NCBI GenBank assembly: GCA_964599655.1
Contig: CAZRGV010000001.1
Location: forward strand, 1-64,000
DNA from: CAZRGV01 sp964599655
Lineage (GTDB): Bacteria > Planctomycetota > Planctomycetia > Isosphaerales > Isosphaeraceae
Length of the DNA stretch: 64,000 nt
Direction of reading: 5' to 3'
Shown here: positions 18,336 through 27,372 of the stretch, in pieces
Layout of the letters: the number at the start of each line of letters is the position of its first letter
Position numbering within the stretch: the first letter of the stretch is position 1
Notes under the pieces: model-generated
The model's input: only the letters and a program-made list of their open reading frames with translations
What the model was told of the DNA's origin: nothing
Database searches by the model: none
Made by a program: the position numbers and the translations under genes

Positions 18336-21047
18336 TTAACGCTCACTCTTCTGGCCAACGAGATCGACGTCCTGGATCGTCTCGCCGGGCTTGAGGGTAA
18401 CGACGCGGGAGGTTCCCGCGGGAGCCTGTTCGGGGAAGAGCCAGAACGGAGCGACCTGGATGTACTGCTCTCCAGGACGGACGAACTTCAGTTCGTAGCG
18501 TCCCTCGGCGTCGGTCGTTGTGGCGGGGACGTAGTAGCGGTTATCGAGGAAGTCGGAGCCGGTGGCACGGACCTCGCGGCGCGCGAGCGGTTTCCCTTCG
18601 AAATCGACGACGAGGCCCCGAACCGTGGCGGGCCTGGTCAACGAAATGTCCTTGTTCTCGACGATCTCGCCGGGCTTCGTCCGGAAGGGCGGAGTGACGC
18701 CGTTAGCCCAGTTGCGATGGACGAACAAGGGGCCGTCATGAGCGATGAGGTTGTAATCCCGATCGTTGCTGGCGGGCAGGTGAACCTCGTAGCGGCCCTC
18801 GGCGTCGGTGGTGACGCTGTAACGGGTGTCGCCGGTGATCGAGTTGCCCGTGCCGGTCAGAGCGGGAGCGACCGTGGCGCCCGAGACGGTTTTACCGTCG
18901 GGGTCAAGCACGCGGCCCCGGACCGTGACGCCGCGCTCGACCTCAATCGTGACCGGGGCCATGCCGGGCTGGATCTCGAAGCCGATCGAGTCGAAGTTGC
19001 GCTGCCAGGCGCCTCGACGCTCATCTTTGGGAATGTAGCGGCGATGGAACTCCTGAACCGCCTGCTCGGACCACCAGCGGCCGAACCCCTTGGCCTCGAC
19101 CTGGAAGTCGAACGAGCCGGGGAACATGTCTTCGATCTGGACGAGGCCCTCGGCGTTTGAGGTTCCCTCGACGTCTTTTTGTTGCCAGTTCCAAAGCCGA
19201 ACGCCCGGGACCGGCTCGCCGGTGGAAGTGTCGACCACCTTGGCGAGAAAGTCGATTCCGGGCTCGAGGAGAATGTCGAGGGATTTGGCTTCTTCCGGCG
19301 CGATGGTGAGGCTCGACAGCCGGGCCACTCCGACGCCCGGAACGCGTACCTGAAAATCATAGGTGTCGGGATCGGCATACAAGCGGTAATGTCCATCCGG
19401 TCCGCTCCGGGTTTCGGTCCAGATCGCCGTGATGATGTATCCCGGGTTGGCTGATTTCGGCCCCTGCTTGGCGCGGATCAGGGCGTTGGCCACGGGCTTG
19501 CCTTCCGGGCTATTGAGCGATCCCTCGAAGAACGTCTTGCTGTTCATCGTCACGCGCCAGCCGGCGGTGCCTGGCTTGTGATCCAGGAATAATCGAGGGG
19601 TGAAACCCTCCTTGCGAAAGCGGATCTCGACATTCTCGTTCGGATCGAGCGGATAGGGGAGCCGTTTTCCGTTCGTGTCGCGAGGCGCGACCGAGACGCG
19701 GAATCGTCCCTGGACGTCGGTGCGCGTCTCGTTGCCGGGATACCAGTCCCAGACATCCACGTCGACGCCTTCGAGCGGCTTGCCATCCTCGTCGACGACC
19801 ACGCCGGCCAGTTCATCCTCGGTGACCTTGTTGATGTCTCCAGGGTCGGGGATCGATTGCGGCTTGGGGCTGTCGTTCGGGTTCTTTGCCTGAGACGGTT
19901 CCTCAGTCGGCGGCGCCGCGGCGGCAGGCCGGACCATCGTGGTCGCGAGTCCGATGGCAAGGAACCCCGCGAGTGAGAGGCAGAGCACGCCAATTCTGGG
20001 TCGCGTCATCAGCGACCTCCTTTCATCGAAAAACCCCTTGATCCGTTCGGTCAGACCCCATTGCGACTCAAACAGTCCAAGAGAGGCCGCGGCGAGGTGG
20101 TTTTGGACGCGCCGTTCTGCCAGGTCAACCAGGGTTCTCGCGTATCGGGCGACGTCGCCGTTTCGGAGAACGACGTTGTCGCAGACTTCCTCCCGGGCGC
20201 GAGACAGCTCTCGGTTGAGAAGGTGGATCATCGGATGTGGCCAGAAGAGAATCTCGGTGAGTCGTTGCAGGAGACCGAACCAAAGGTCGTGATGGGAAAG
20301 ATGTGCGCACTCGTGGGTCAGAACGTCGCGGAGTTGGTTTCGATCCATTGTTGCGACGAGCGTGTCAGGCAGGAGAATCCGAGGCCGAAGGAGCCCGGTG
20401 ATGACCGGCGTTGAAAGCCTCCCAGACGTAAGGATGGGAGGAAGCGACCGGAGTCCGAAGAGGTCGCGAAGCTCGAGGGACAAATCGTCGGGCGGGGGGT
20501 TTGAGGTCGGCCGAGAATCTCGGAGGATCGATTGCATTGCCAGGATGCCCAGGAGGAGCCTCGCCAGGTGCCAGGCCGAGCCGATCGCCCAGAGAGCCAG
20601 AAAGCCGACCGCCGCAGATCGGCCGAGGTCGGACCAGGACCGTTCGGTCCGCGCGCGATTGAAGGTCGGCGAGACCGGCGAGCGGGAATCGGCCCACCGG
20701 GGCTCGGCAGAGGGCGGTGACGCCGAGATCAAGGGGTGCGCTTCGGTCGCCTCGAGATCGGTTGTCGTCGGGTTTGGCGTGGGTTTCGCCCGGCGAGGAA
20801 TTTCCCGGCCCGAGGGTCGGATGACGAGGAACAGCCCGACACGATCGGCCGTGAAGATCGCGAGCGGGCCGAGCATCGCAACCACCAGCGCGAGGCGCCA
20901 GAGGGCGTGCCGGGTTGCCGGATCGCGACGGGCGAGGCATCGACCGGCGAGCAGGGCCAGGAGCACGATGGCGGCGAGCTGGAGGAATTCCAGGCCGAGA
21001 AGTTCCATCGCGTGGTCACCGGGATACGACGGAAGAAATGCGGTCAT
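18336..21047 (-). CDS. BlaR1-like M56 peptidase with C-terminal carboxypeptidase-regulatory-like repeats
   Basis: A 903-residue membrane protein. Hydrophobic spans are at about 18-36, 52-72, 150-170 and 350-370. The zinc motif HECAH (about 245-249, in LTHECAHLSHHDLW) and the downstream REEVCDN fit peptidase M56, as in BlaR1/MecR1. In place of a penicillin-binding sensor, residues about 400-900 carry five Ig-like carboxypeptidase-regulatory modules (VVDEDGKPLEGVDVDVWDW, VVDTSTGEPVPGVRLWN, RGRVLDPDGKTVSGATV, VRGLVVDFEGKPLARREVRA). ATG 21047 overlaps the BlaI stop in ATGA, so the two are translationally coupled. By analogy it would cleave the BlaI-like repressor when its outer domain senses something; the signal is unknown. 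Confidence 0.85.
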   Translation of the reverse strand: MTAFLPSYPGDHAMELLGLEFLQLAAIVLLALLAGRCLARRDPATRHALWRLALVVAMLGPLAIFTADRVGLFLVIRPSGREIPRRAKPTPNPTTTDLEATEAHPLISASPPSAEPRWADSRSPVSPTFNRARTERSWSDLGRSAAVGFLALWAIGSAWHLARLLLGILAMQSILRDSRPTSNPPPDDLSLELRDLFGLRSLPPILTSGRLSTPVITGLLRPRILLPDTLVATMDRNQLRDVLTHECAHLSHHDLWFGLLQRLTEILFWPHPMIHLLNRELSRAREEVCDNVVLRNGDVARYARTLVDLAERRVQNHLAAASLGLFESQWGLTERIKGFFDERRSLMTRPRIGVLCLSLAGFLAIGLATTMVRPAAAAPPTEEPSQAKNPNDSPKPQSIPDPGDINKVTEDELAGVVVDEDGKPLEGVDVDVWDWYPGNETRTDVQGRFRVSVAPRDTNGKRLPYPLDPNENVEIRFRKEGFTPRLFLDHKPGTAGWRVTMNSKTFFEGSLNSPEGKPVANALIRAKQGPKSANPGYIITAIWTETRSGPDGHYRLYADPDTYDFQVRVPGVGVARLSSLTIAPEEAKSLDILLEPGIDFLAKVVDTSTGEPVPGVRLWNWQQKDVEGTSNAEGLVQIEDMFPGSFDFQVEAKGFGRWWSEQAVQEFHRRYIPKDERRGAWQRNFDSIGFEIQPGMAPVTIEVERGVTVRGRVLDPDGKTVSGATVAPALTGTGNSITGDTRYSVTTDAEGRYEVHLPASNDRDYNLIAHDGPLFVHRNWANGVTPPFRTKPGEIVENKDISLTRPATVRGLVVDFEGKPLARREVRATGSDFLDNRYYVPATTTDAEGRYELKFVRPGEQYIQVAPFWLFPEQAPAGTSRVVTLKPGETIQDVDLVGQKSER

Positions 21048-21436
21048 GTTCGCTTCCTTTCCGCCTCGTCGATCATGGCTCGGAGGCGGGATGCCTCGTC
21101 GCGGGAGATTTGGCGTCCTTCGAGCAGGGCCATCAGGAGTCCCTCGGTCGAGCCCTGAAAGGCCGTTTCGACGAGGCGCCTGGCGAGTCCCTTGAGGGTC
21201 GACCGACGGGGGCGGGTCGCCTTGAATCGGAGGGTCTGGCCATCGTCGACGCGCTGGAGCCAGCCTTTCTCCTCAAGTCGCGCGATCATGGTTTGAACCG
21301 TGTTTCTCGCGACCTTGCGACGAATCGAGAGCGTCTTCCAGACCTCGGCCACCGTCACCTCGCCGAGATCCCAGACCTCGTTCATGATTTCCAGTTGCGC
21401 CTCCGACAGAGGCGGCAAGGGCTCAGGCTTCGGCAT
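21044..21436 (-). CDS. BlaI/MecI-family transcriptional repressor
   Basis: A 130-residue winged-helix repressor. LSEAQLEIMNEVWDLGEVTV, AEVWKTLSIRRKVARNTVQT and MIARLEEKGWLQRV form the BlaI DNA-binding domain. The C-terminal half (LLMALLEGRQISRDEASRLR) is the dimerisation and cleavage region. It is first in a two-gene operon with the M56 peptidase, which overlaps it by four bases. The promoter ahead of it carries two TACAnnTGTA-like dyads, so it very probably represses itself. The start at 21436 has a GGGAGA site about ten bases upstream. Confidence 0.9.
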   Translation of the reverse strand: MPKPEPLPPLSEAQLEIMNEVWDLGEVTVAEVWKTLSIRRKVARNTVQTMIARLEEKGWLQRVDDGQTLRFKATRPRRSTLKGLARRLVETAFQGSTEGLLMALLEGRQISRDEASRLRAMIDEAERKRT

Positions 21437-21468
21437 CTGTGGATCGTCTCCCGAGACGGGCCGTGTTG

Positions 21469-21518
21469 CCTACAGTTGTAGGTTATCCTACCCTACCTAC
21501 GTGCGTAGGCAACGTCAA
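21469..21518 (-). promoter_or_regulatory. Promoter of blaI-M56 with two BlaI-type operator dyads
   Basis: On the minus strand, -35 TTGACG (21513-21518) and -10 TAGGGT (21490-21495) are separated by 17 bases. The spacer holds a dyad with arms CCTACG/CGTAGG (21496-21509). A second dyad with arms CCTACA/TGTAGG (21469-21482) covers the expected start site. Both match the TACAnnTGTA core of BlaI/MecI operators or differ from it by one base per arm, and their centres are 27 bases apart. Confidence 0.75.
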
Positions 21519-21616
21519 GATGTTGTCTGAACGAATTCGTGATCGAACGAAAACGCCGAGCTCCGAGACGACCTGGTTCCCGGAGCTCGGCGGAGGAGGA
21601 GAAGGGTGGAGCGGGA

Positions 21617-24153
21617 TCAGTCGGACCAGACGAAGGCGCCGGAGTCGACGTTCCAGTCGTTACCGAAGAATCCGGCGGCGCGGATGCTTTCCTCTCCCTT
21701 CGAGAGAACCTCGTCGCCGAGGACGATGCAGTCGGGGTATCCGACACCGGACACGAAGTAGGGGAGTCGGTCGGTGAGCCGCATGCCCGCGAGCCCCGAG
21801 CCGGAGACGGCGGCAACGCTCGCGAGGTCGCTTCCTGGGCGGGGTCGGATGACGAGCGTGGCCAGATTCTCCCCCTTGAATACGCGATCGCCGACGCGGA
21901 CCGATTTATCACGCACCTGGACGGGGCTTGATCCGAGCAAGGCGCTCCAGACCGTGTTGGTCTCGGCGTTGCCGTAGAGGACGACGTTGCGGTCGGGCTC
22001 GGCGGCGGGGTCGAACGCGATGTCAGGGAGGACGTCGACGGAGGCGTTGCCGCGATACCAGAAGGTCTCGGCGTCGAAGCGGGCTTTGGCCAGGGCCCAG
22101 GCCTTTTCGTCGGGGGAGCCTTTGGTGCCGTAAACGAGCTGGACGTGGTGCCGGAAAGCGTCCTTGAACGGGCCGCCGCGNNNNNNNNNNNNNNNNNNNN
22201 NNNNNNNNNNNNNNNNNNNNGAATCCATGTCCAGGTTTCATTCTCGCGAGCGAGCCAGAGCCGGCGGGCCTTGCCAGGTTCAGGGAGGTCGGTCAGGGTC
22301 TGGCCGTCGAGCTCGATGGTGATGGGTCCGCCGGGTTCGAGGTGGTCGAGATCGAGGGCCAGGCGGGCGACGTTTTCGGTCCTGCCGGAGAAGCGGCGAC
22401 CCTCGGGATCGAAGTCGAGATGGATCGCGCTGAGGGCTGCGGGCCTGATCTGAGCCTCGATGACGGCCCAGTGCGAGCGCGCGGAAACTCCGGGGTGGGC
22501 CGTGGTGAAATGATTGTGGCGAACCTTCTCACGGGTTGGCCGTTCATGACTCGCAAGAAAGTCGAGCAGGGGGGGCCAGTCGCAGCACTCGTTCCCCCAC
22601 CAGTGGCCAGCGCCGGGGCGTTCGTAGTAGGCGAAGTCGGGATGAAACTTGCCGAGCCGTGATCGCATGGTTCTGGCCTGCGAGACGGGCACGTTGTCGT
22701 CGCGATCGCCGTGGAGGATGTAGATCCCAAGCGGCTGGAGATTGCGGACGAGTGAGAGGGTATCGCTGGGCAAAACCGCGCGCTGGAGCATGGCCGCCAT
22801 CGGCGAGGGGTTGTCGAGACGTGTCGAACCGGCATACGAGAACATGCTGATCCAGCCGGCGCTTGGAGCGATTGCGGCGAAGCGGTCGGGGAAGGTGACG
22901 CCGACGTGCCAGGTGCCGTGACCGCCCATCGAGTGGCCGGTCAGCCAGACGCGTCGAGGGTCGGTATCGAGCTGCTTCTGGGCGAGCTCGAGGACCTCAA
23001 TGGCGTCGAGCCGGCCCCAGTCTTCCCAGTCGAAGCCATAGGGACGTCGGTTGGTTGGGGCAACGACGTGGGCCCACGTCTTGGGCGCATAGACGTTGGC
23101 CTGTCCGATGCCCTCGACGCCCGCTCCATGTAGGGTCAGAATCAGGCCCGGCTTTCGGTCACTCGAATCACCGGTCGCGGCGGGTACGAGTCCAAAATAT
23201 TGCACGCTGCCGTCGATCTCACTGAGAAACGTGCGTTTGTGGGTTTGCGACGGACGTGCAACTCGAAGCGTGAGACGGGTCTCGTCGACAGTGGATTTCG
23301 CCTCGTGATCGATCAGGGAAACGACGGCTTCGGCGGTCCCGTCCGATTTCGGTGAAGGACCTTCGAGGCGAAATCCGACCTTTCGCGTTCCGAGGGGAGG
23401 AATCGTCGGGACCGGTGTGACCAGGGCGGGCGCATCACCGAGCTTCGCCCGGAGTGTGGCTCCTGCGAGAGGCGTGTTCGAGGCATTGATGACGACCAGT
23501 GCCCCCCACGTCTTGGTTTTCTGACCAACGATGAGATCCGGAAGCGTGGTGTCGGCCGTGTCGAGCGAGGCCGCGGCTTTTGGCTCGGTCAGCCGGACCT
23601 TCAGCGCTCCTCGGCCAACCTGGAAAAGAAAACCGTTGTCCCCTTTTCGCAGTTGAACCGGCAGATGGACATAGCCAAAGCTGTAGGGATCACCGGCGCG
23701 TGGCTCGCCGTCGGCGTAGACCAGGCTATGGCCAGCGGCCTCGAGGAGCATGATTTGATCGGTTTCGGAAGGGATCGACAGAAAGAGATATCCTCCAAAG
23801 AGCGCACGATCACGAAACTCGCCCTGCTCGTTGATCTCAAGGGGCTTCCAGGTGCGATCGGGAGCGTTAGGGCTGGTGACGGTGTCGCCATCGTGAGGTG
23901 TGGTCCATCGACCGGCGACGATCGCGGCTTCCACGGGATCAACGTGGACGGGCGAGCGTCCGGAACGACCAGAACGGCCGAGCGAGGGGAGTATCAGCGC
24001 GTGTGGAGGTCGGATTTCCTGGGGCCGCCGCTTCTCGTTCGCCGCCTCGGTCTTGTTCGAGTGAAATGGACCCGCCTCCGCCATCGACACCGCGAGGGCG
24101 CCGAAGATAAGTTGCCGGAACAGCAGCGTGAGGAGCGGCTTCGTGTGGTGCAT
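21617..24153 (-). CDS. Large secreted prolyl-oligopeptidase/PHB-depolymerase-type esterase (interrupted by N gap)
   Basis: A signal peptide (MHHTKPLLTLLFRQLIFGAL...) follows ATG 24153, which has a GAGGGA site. About 300 residues of beta-rich N-terminal region come first. The alpha/beta-hydrolase domain follows with GLILTLHGAGVEGIGQANVY, the nucleophile in LTGHSMGGHGTW, the acid in HGDRDDNVPVSQ and the His in GAGHWWGNECCDWP. A C-terminal part after the 40-base N gap (22181-22220) ends at 21617 with NDWNVDSGAFVWSD. The reading frame differs on the two sides of the gap, so the true gap length is not 40. It probably hydrolyses esters or peptides outside the cytoplasm. Confidence 0.8.
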
Positions 24154-24311
24154 CGAGTCCCTCACAAAAGAGATCAGAACCAGCAACGGCCCTCACGGCA
24201 TTCCACGAGGGAACGCCGCCTGTTTGCCGGAGGCCACGATGGCTTCGCGGGCCATCGAGTCATCCTACCGGAATCGGCGAGGAGCGGGGAGGGTGTCGAA
24301 TTGTCGACGAC

Positions 24312-25991
24312 TCAGGCCGTGGGAACGGTGTCGGTTCCCGCGAGCCCGTAGCGCGAAACACCGTTCTCTCGAAGCACGTGCTTGCGGATCTTTCCGGTGA
24401 CCGTGCGAGGGAGCTGATCGACGATTTCGATAAAGCGTGGAATCTTGAAGTGGGCAATCTGCCCCTTGCAGTAGTCGCGAATCTCCTCCGGAGTGGCCGA
24501 GGCGCCGGGTTTGAGGACGATCCAGGCGGAAACCGCCTCGCCGTAGACAGGGTCAGGCAGCCCGACGACGGCGACCTCGGCCACGGCGGGATGGTGATGA
24601 AGGAATTCCTCGATTTCGGGTGGGTAAATATTTTCACCACCGCGAATGATCAGCTCTTTGCTCCGGCCGACGATCCGGTAGTTGCCGTCGGGCTGTTGAC
24701 GCGCCAGGTCTCCTGTGACGAGCCAGCCATCGGGAGAAAGGACACGGGCGGTGGCCTCGGGAGCGTTGTAGTATCCGGCCATCACCCCATGGCTGCGAAC
24801 GCAGAGCTCGCCCGTCTCGCCGACGCCGACCTCTTCGCGAGTGATGGGCTGGACCAGCTTGACCTCGACGCCCGGCAAGGGACGACCGACAGTTCCGACG
24901 CGGATCTCGATCGGATCATCGACCGAGGTCATCGTGATGATGGGCGAGGCTTCGGTCAGCCCGTAGCCGATGGTGATCTGGTGAGCGCCCATCTGCTCGA
25001 CCACGGCCTTCATCAGGGGAAGTGGGCAGGGGCTTCCGGCCATGATGCCAGTGCGAAGAGATCCAAGATTGTAATGGGTTCGGTTGGGATGATCGATCAG
25101 GGCAACGAACATCGTCGGTACGCCGTAGATCGACGTGCAGCGCTCGTTCTGGATGGCTTCGAGGGTCGCCGTGGCGTCAAAGCTGGGCGCGGGAACCACG
25201 ATGGCCGAGCCGTAAACCGAGCAGACTTCCGTGCCGAGCACGCAGCCGAAGCAGTGATAGAACGGCACGGGAACGCAGACCCGGTCATCCTCGGTATAAC
25301 GAACGCGCTGACCGATATAAAAAGCGTTCATTAATACATTACGATGTGTAAGCATGGCTCCCTTGGGGAGTCCAGTCGTGCCCGAAGTGAACTGGATGTT
25401 GAAGACGTCCGACGGCCGGATCGCCTGCTCCCGCTCCTGTAATCTGGGGGAAACGGACGTTCTTTCGAGCTCGGACCAGGCGATCCAGCCGGGTCCAGGG
25501 TGGTCGCCGATGGCGATCAGCCGGCGGAGCATCGGAAGTTTTTCCGATCGCCAGGAGCGATCCGAGGCACTCTTGACTTCGGGGACGATCGCATCGACCA
25601 TTTCCACGAAGTTCGATGTCTTGAACGGTGTGCCGACGATGAGCGTGACGACGTCGGCCTGTCGAAGCGATTCTTCCAGTTCGTGGAGCCGGTACGCCGG
25701 ATTGACGTTGACCAGAACGGCCCCGGCGCGGGCCACGGCGAACTGGGTGACGACCCACTCGGGGCAGTTCATTGACCAGATGCCGACATGCTCGCCGGGC
25801 ATGACATCCTGTTCGATGAGGCTCGAGGCCAGTACATCCACGCGATGATCGAGCTCGGCCCACGACCAGCGAACGCCAAGCGAGGGGAATACCACCGCGT
25901 CGTGGTTCGGATAAGCGCGGGCCGTTCTTCGGAGCACCTGCCCCACGGTCAAGCCGTCCACCCAGGGGGTCGCGTCGTCACGATCCGACAT
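24312..25991 (-). CDS. Acyl-CoA synthetase (AMP-binding, fatty-acid type)
   Basis: This enzyme activates a carboxylic acid to its CoA thioester through an acyl-AMP. The 559-residue protein has the P-loop FTSGTTGLPKGAMLTH, the A5 motif ITIGYGLTEASPI, WLVTGDLARQ, GRSKELIIRGGENIYPPEIE and the catalytic lysine in LPRTVTGKIRKHVL. The overall pattern is that of FadD/FadK-like medium- to long-chain synthetases. ATG 25991 has a GGAGT site. It is the last gene of the acyl-CoA catabolic cluster and would feed it with CoA esters. Cytoplasmic or membrane-associated. Confidence 0.9.
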   Translation of the reverse strand: MSDRDDATPWVDGLTVGQVLRRTARAYPNHDAVVFPSLGVRWSWAELDHRVDVLASSLIEQDVMPGEHVGIWSMNCPEWVVTQFAVARAGAVLVNVNPAYRLHELEESLRQADVVTLIVGTPFKTSNFVEMVDAIVPEVKSASDRSWRSEKLPMLRRLIAIGDHPGPGWIAWSELERTSVSPRLQEREQAIRPSDVFNIQFTSGTTGLPKGAMLTHRNVLMNAFYIGQRVRYTEDDRVCVPVPFYHCFGCVLGTEVCSVYGSAIVVPAPSFDATATLEAIQNERCTSIYGVPTMFVALIDHPNRTHYNLGSLRTGIMAGSPCPLPLMKAVVEQMGAHQITIGYGLTEASPIITMTSVDDPIEIRVGTVGRPLPGVEVKLVQPITREEVGVGETGELCVRSHGVMAGYYNAPEATARVLSPDGWLVTGDLARQQPDGNYRIVGRSKELIIRGGENIYPPEIEEFLHHHPAVAEVAVVGLPDPVYGEAVSAWIVLKPGASATPEEIRDYCKGQIAHFKIPRFIEIVDQLPRTVTGKIRKHVLRENGVSRYGLAGTDTVPTA

Positions 25992-26067
25992 GGTGAGGAC
26001 TCCAACGTTGAGAGAGGCGTTTATCGAGGTGGAGCGAATCCAGATCGGCAAATCGAGGTGGCGCTTG

Positions 26068-26937
26068 TCAAGCGGGTCCGGGGCCGATGGGAAGGTCGGG
26101 ATCGATCCCTTCGTGGCGTTGGTCGTAGGAAGGAATCGTGCCCGGCCCGAACTTCCACTTGGGAGCCCGTTTCTCGAGGAAGGCCTGGATGCCCTCGCGC
26201 GCTTCGTCTGAGTCGCGGATGGCCGCGCTGATGGCGGCGGGGCCTCGAAGATTGGCGGGCCGAAGGGTCGCCTCGTCGAGCAGGCGCTTGGTCGCGGCGA
26301 GGGCCAGCGGCGCGGCCTCGGCTATCTGCTGGGCCAGATCGATCGCGGCTTCGAGGCAGTGCTCGGTCGCGACGACCTTGTTGACCAGGCCCCACGCAAG
26401 GGCCGTTTCGGAATCGATTGGCTGGCCGGTCAGGAGCAGTTGTCGAGCGCGTCGGTCGCCGATCTGACGAGCGAGGTCCTGGAGCACGATCGCCGCGACG
26501 AGTCCGCGGCGGACTTCGGGGTAGCCGATCCGGGCGGCGTCGGCCATCACGGCAAGGTCGCAGGACAGGGCCAGCCCGGCTCCACCCGCAAGGGCGTCAC
26601 CCTGAATGGCCGCGATCGTGGGGCGAGGGAACTGATGGATCTGATTGATGAGGTGGGCGAGGCCCAGCGAGTCTTTCACGGCCTGTTGACCGGATTCCGG
26701 CATCGGAATGATCTCGGTCTCCGAGGCTTCCTTCAGGTCCATACCGGCGCAAAAGACGGGTCCGGCGCCTGTGAGCACTATGGCACGAATGACCGGATCG
26801 ACCGCGAGGCGATCAAACGCGTCGCTGATCGCGGCGACCAGGGCGCGGGACAGGGCGTTCCGCTTTGCGGACCGGTTGAGGGTCAACACGGCGATCGGGC
26901 CGTGATCGTCGCGTTGGACCAGGGGTTCGCTGCTCAT
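26068..26937 (-). CDS. Enoyl-CoA hydratase/isomerase family protein (methylglutaconyl-CoA hydratase-like)
   Basis: A 289-residue crotonase-fold protein: AVLTLNRSAKRNALSRALVA, VFCAGMDLKE (oxyanion hole), IAAIQGDALAGGAGLALSCD (second oxyanion residue) and IGYPEVRRGLVAAI. Its neighbours, a carboxyltransferase and AtuA proteins, suggest hydration of a branched unsaturated CoA ester such as methylglutaconyl-CoA or its isohexenyl analogue. That assignment is inferred from context. ATG 26937 overlaps the preceding gene's stop in an ATGA, so translation is coupled. Confidence 0.85.
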   Translation of the reverse strand: MSSEPLVQRDDHGPIAVLTLNRSAKRNALSRALVAAISDAFDRLAVDPVIRAIVLTGAGPVFCAGMDLKEASETEIIPMPESGQQAVKDSLGLAHLINQIHQFPRPTIAAIQGDALAGGAGLALSCDLAVMADAARIGYPEVRRGLVAAIVLQDLARQIGDRRARQLLLTGQPIDSETALAWGLVNKVVATEHCLEAAIDLAQQIAEAAPLALAATKRLLDEATLRPANLRGPAAISAAIRDSDEAREGIQAFLEKRAPKWKFGPGTIPSYDQRHEGIDPDLPIGPGPA

Positions 26938-27296
26938 GTTGGGCTCTCCGCGACGTCGACGGGCGGGGCACTTAGCCGGAGTTCCAGGAGGGCGGTTCCC
27001 AGCGCCTTGCCCTGCGAGTCAAGTCGCAGGGAGCGACTGGCACCTCCAGCGAGGGCATGCTCGACGACGAAGTTTATCGCGTGGATCTTCGGGAGCTCGA
27101 AGCGACGGACCCGCCCGATCCCCAGCGGCCGAAGGAACTCCGCCACGACGGCCTCGGTCAGGTGGGCCTTCAACCAAGCATAACGCGCGGGGTCGTCCAC
27201 GACGACGCCGATGTTGGCGGTATCTCCCTTGTCGCCGCTCCGGGTATGAGCCACGTCGCCGAGCCGGACCAGAGCGTGTGAGTCGATTGGGTTCAT
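26934..27296 (-). CDS. AtuA-like small protein (AtuA-associated ferredoxin-fold domain)
   Basis: A 120-residue protein with the conserved VRLGDVAHTRSGDKGDTANI and HAINFVVEHALAGGASRSLR, the family found after or fused to the AtuA domain (DUF1446). It is presumed to form a complex with AtuA. Two starts are possible. ATG 27296 gives normal length. ATG 27371, one base after the AtuA stop, adds 25 unconserved residues but would allow coupling. Its own stop overlaps the hydratase start. Confidence 0.78.
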   Translation of the reverse strand: MNPIDSHALVRLGDVAHTRSGDKGDTANIGVVVDDPARYAWLKAHLTEAVVAEFLRPLGIGRVRRFELPKIHAINFVVEHALAGGASRSLRLDSQGKALGTALLELRLSAPPVDVAESPT

Positions 27297-27372
27297 GGTG
27301 GTATCGCGTGTCGAGATCGAAGACTTCGAGAGGCCGAAACCAGGCTCGATGGAGGGAACAGCTCGAATCATG

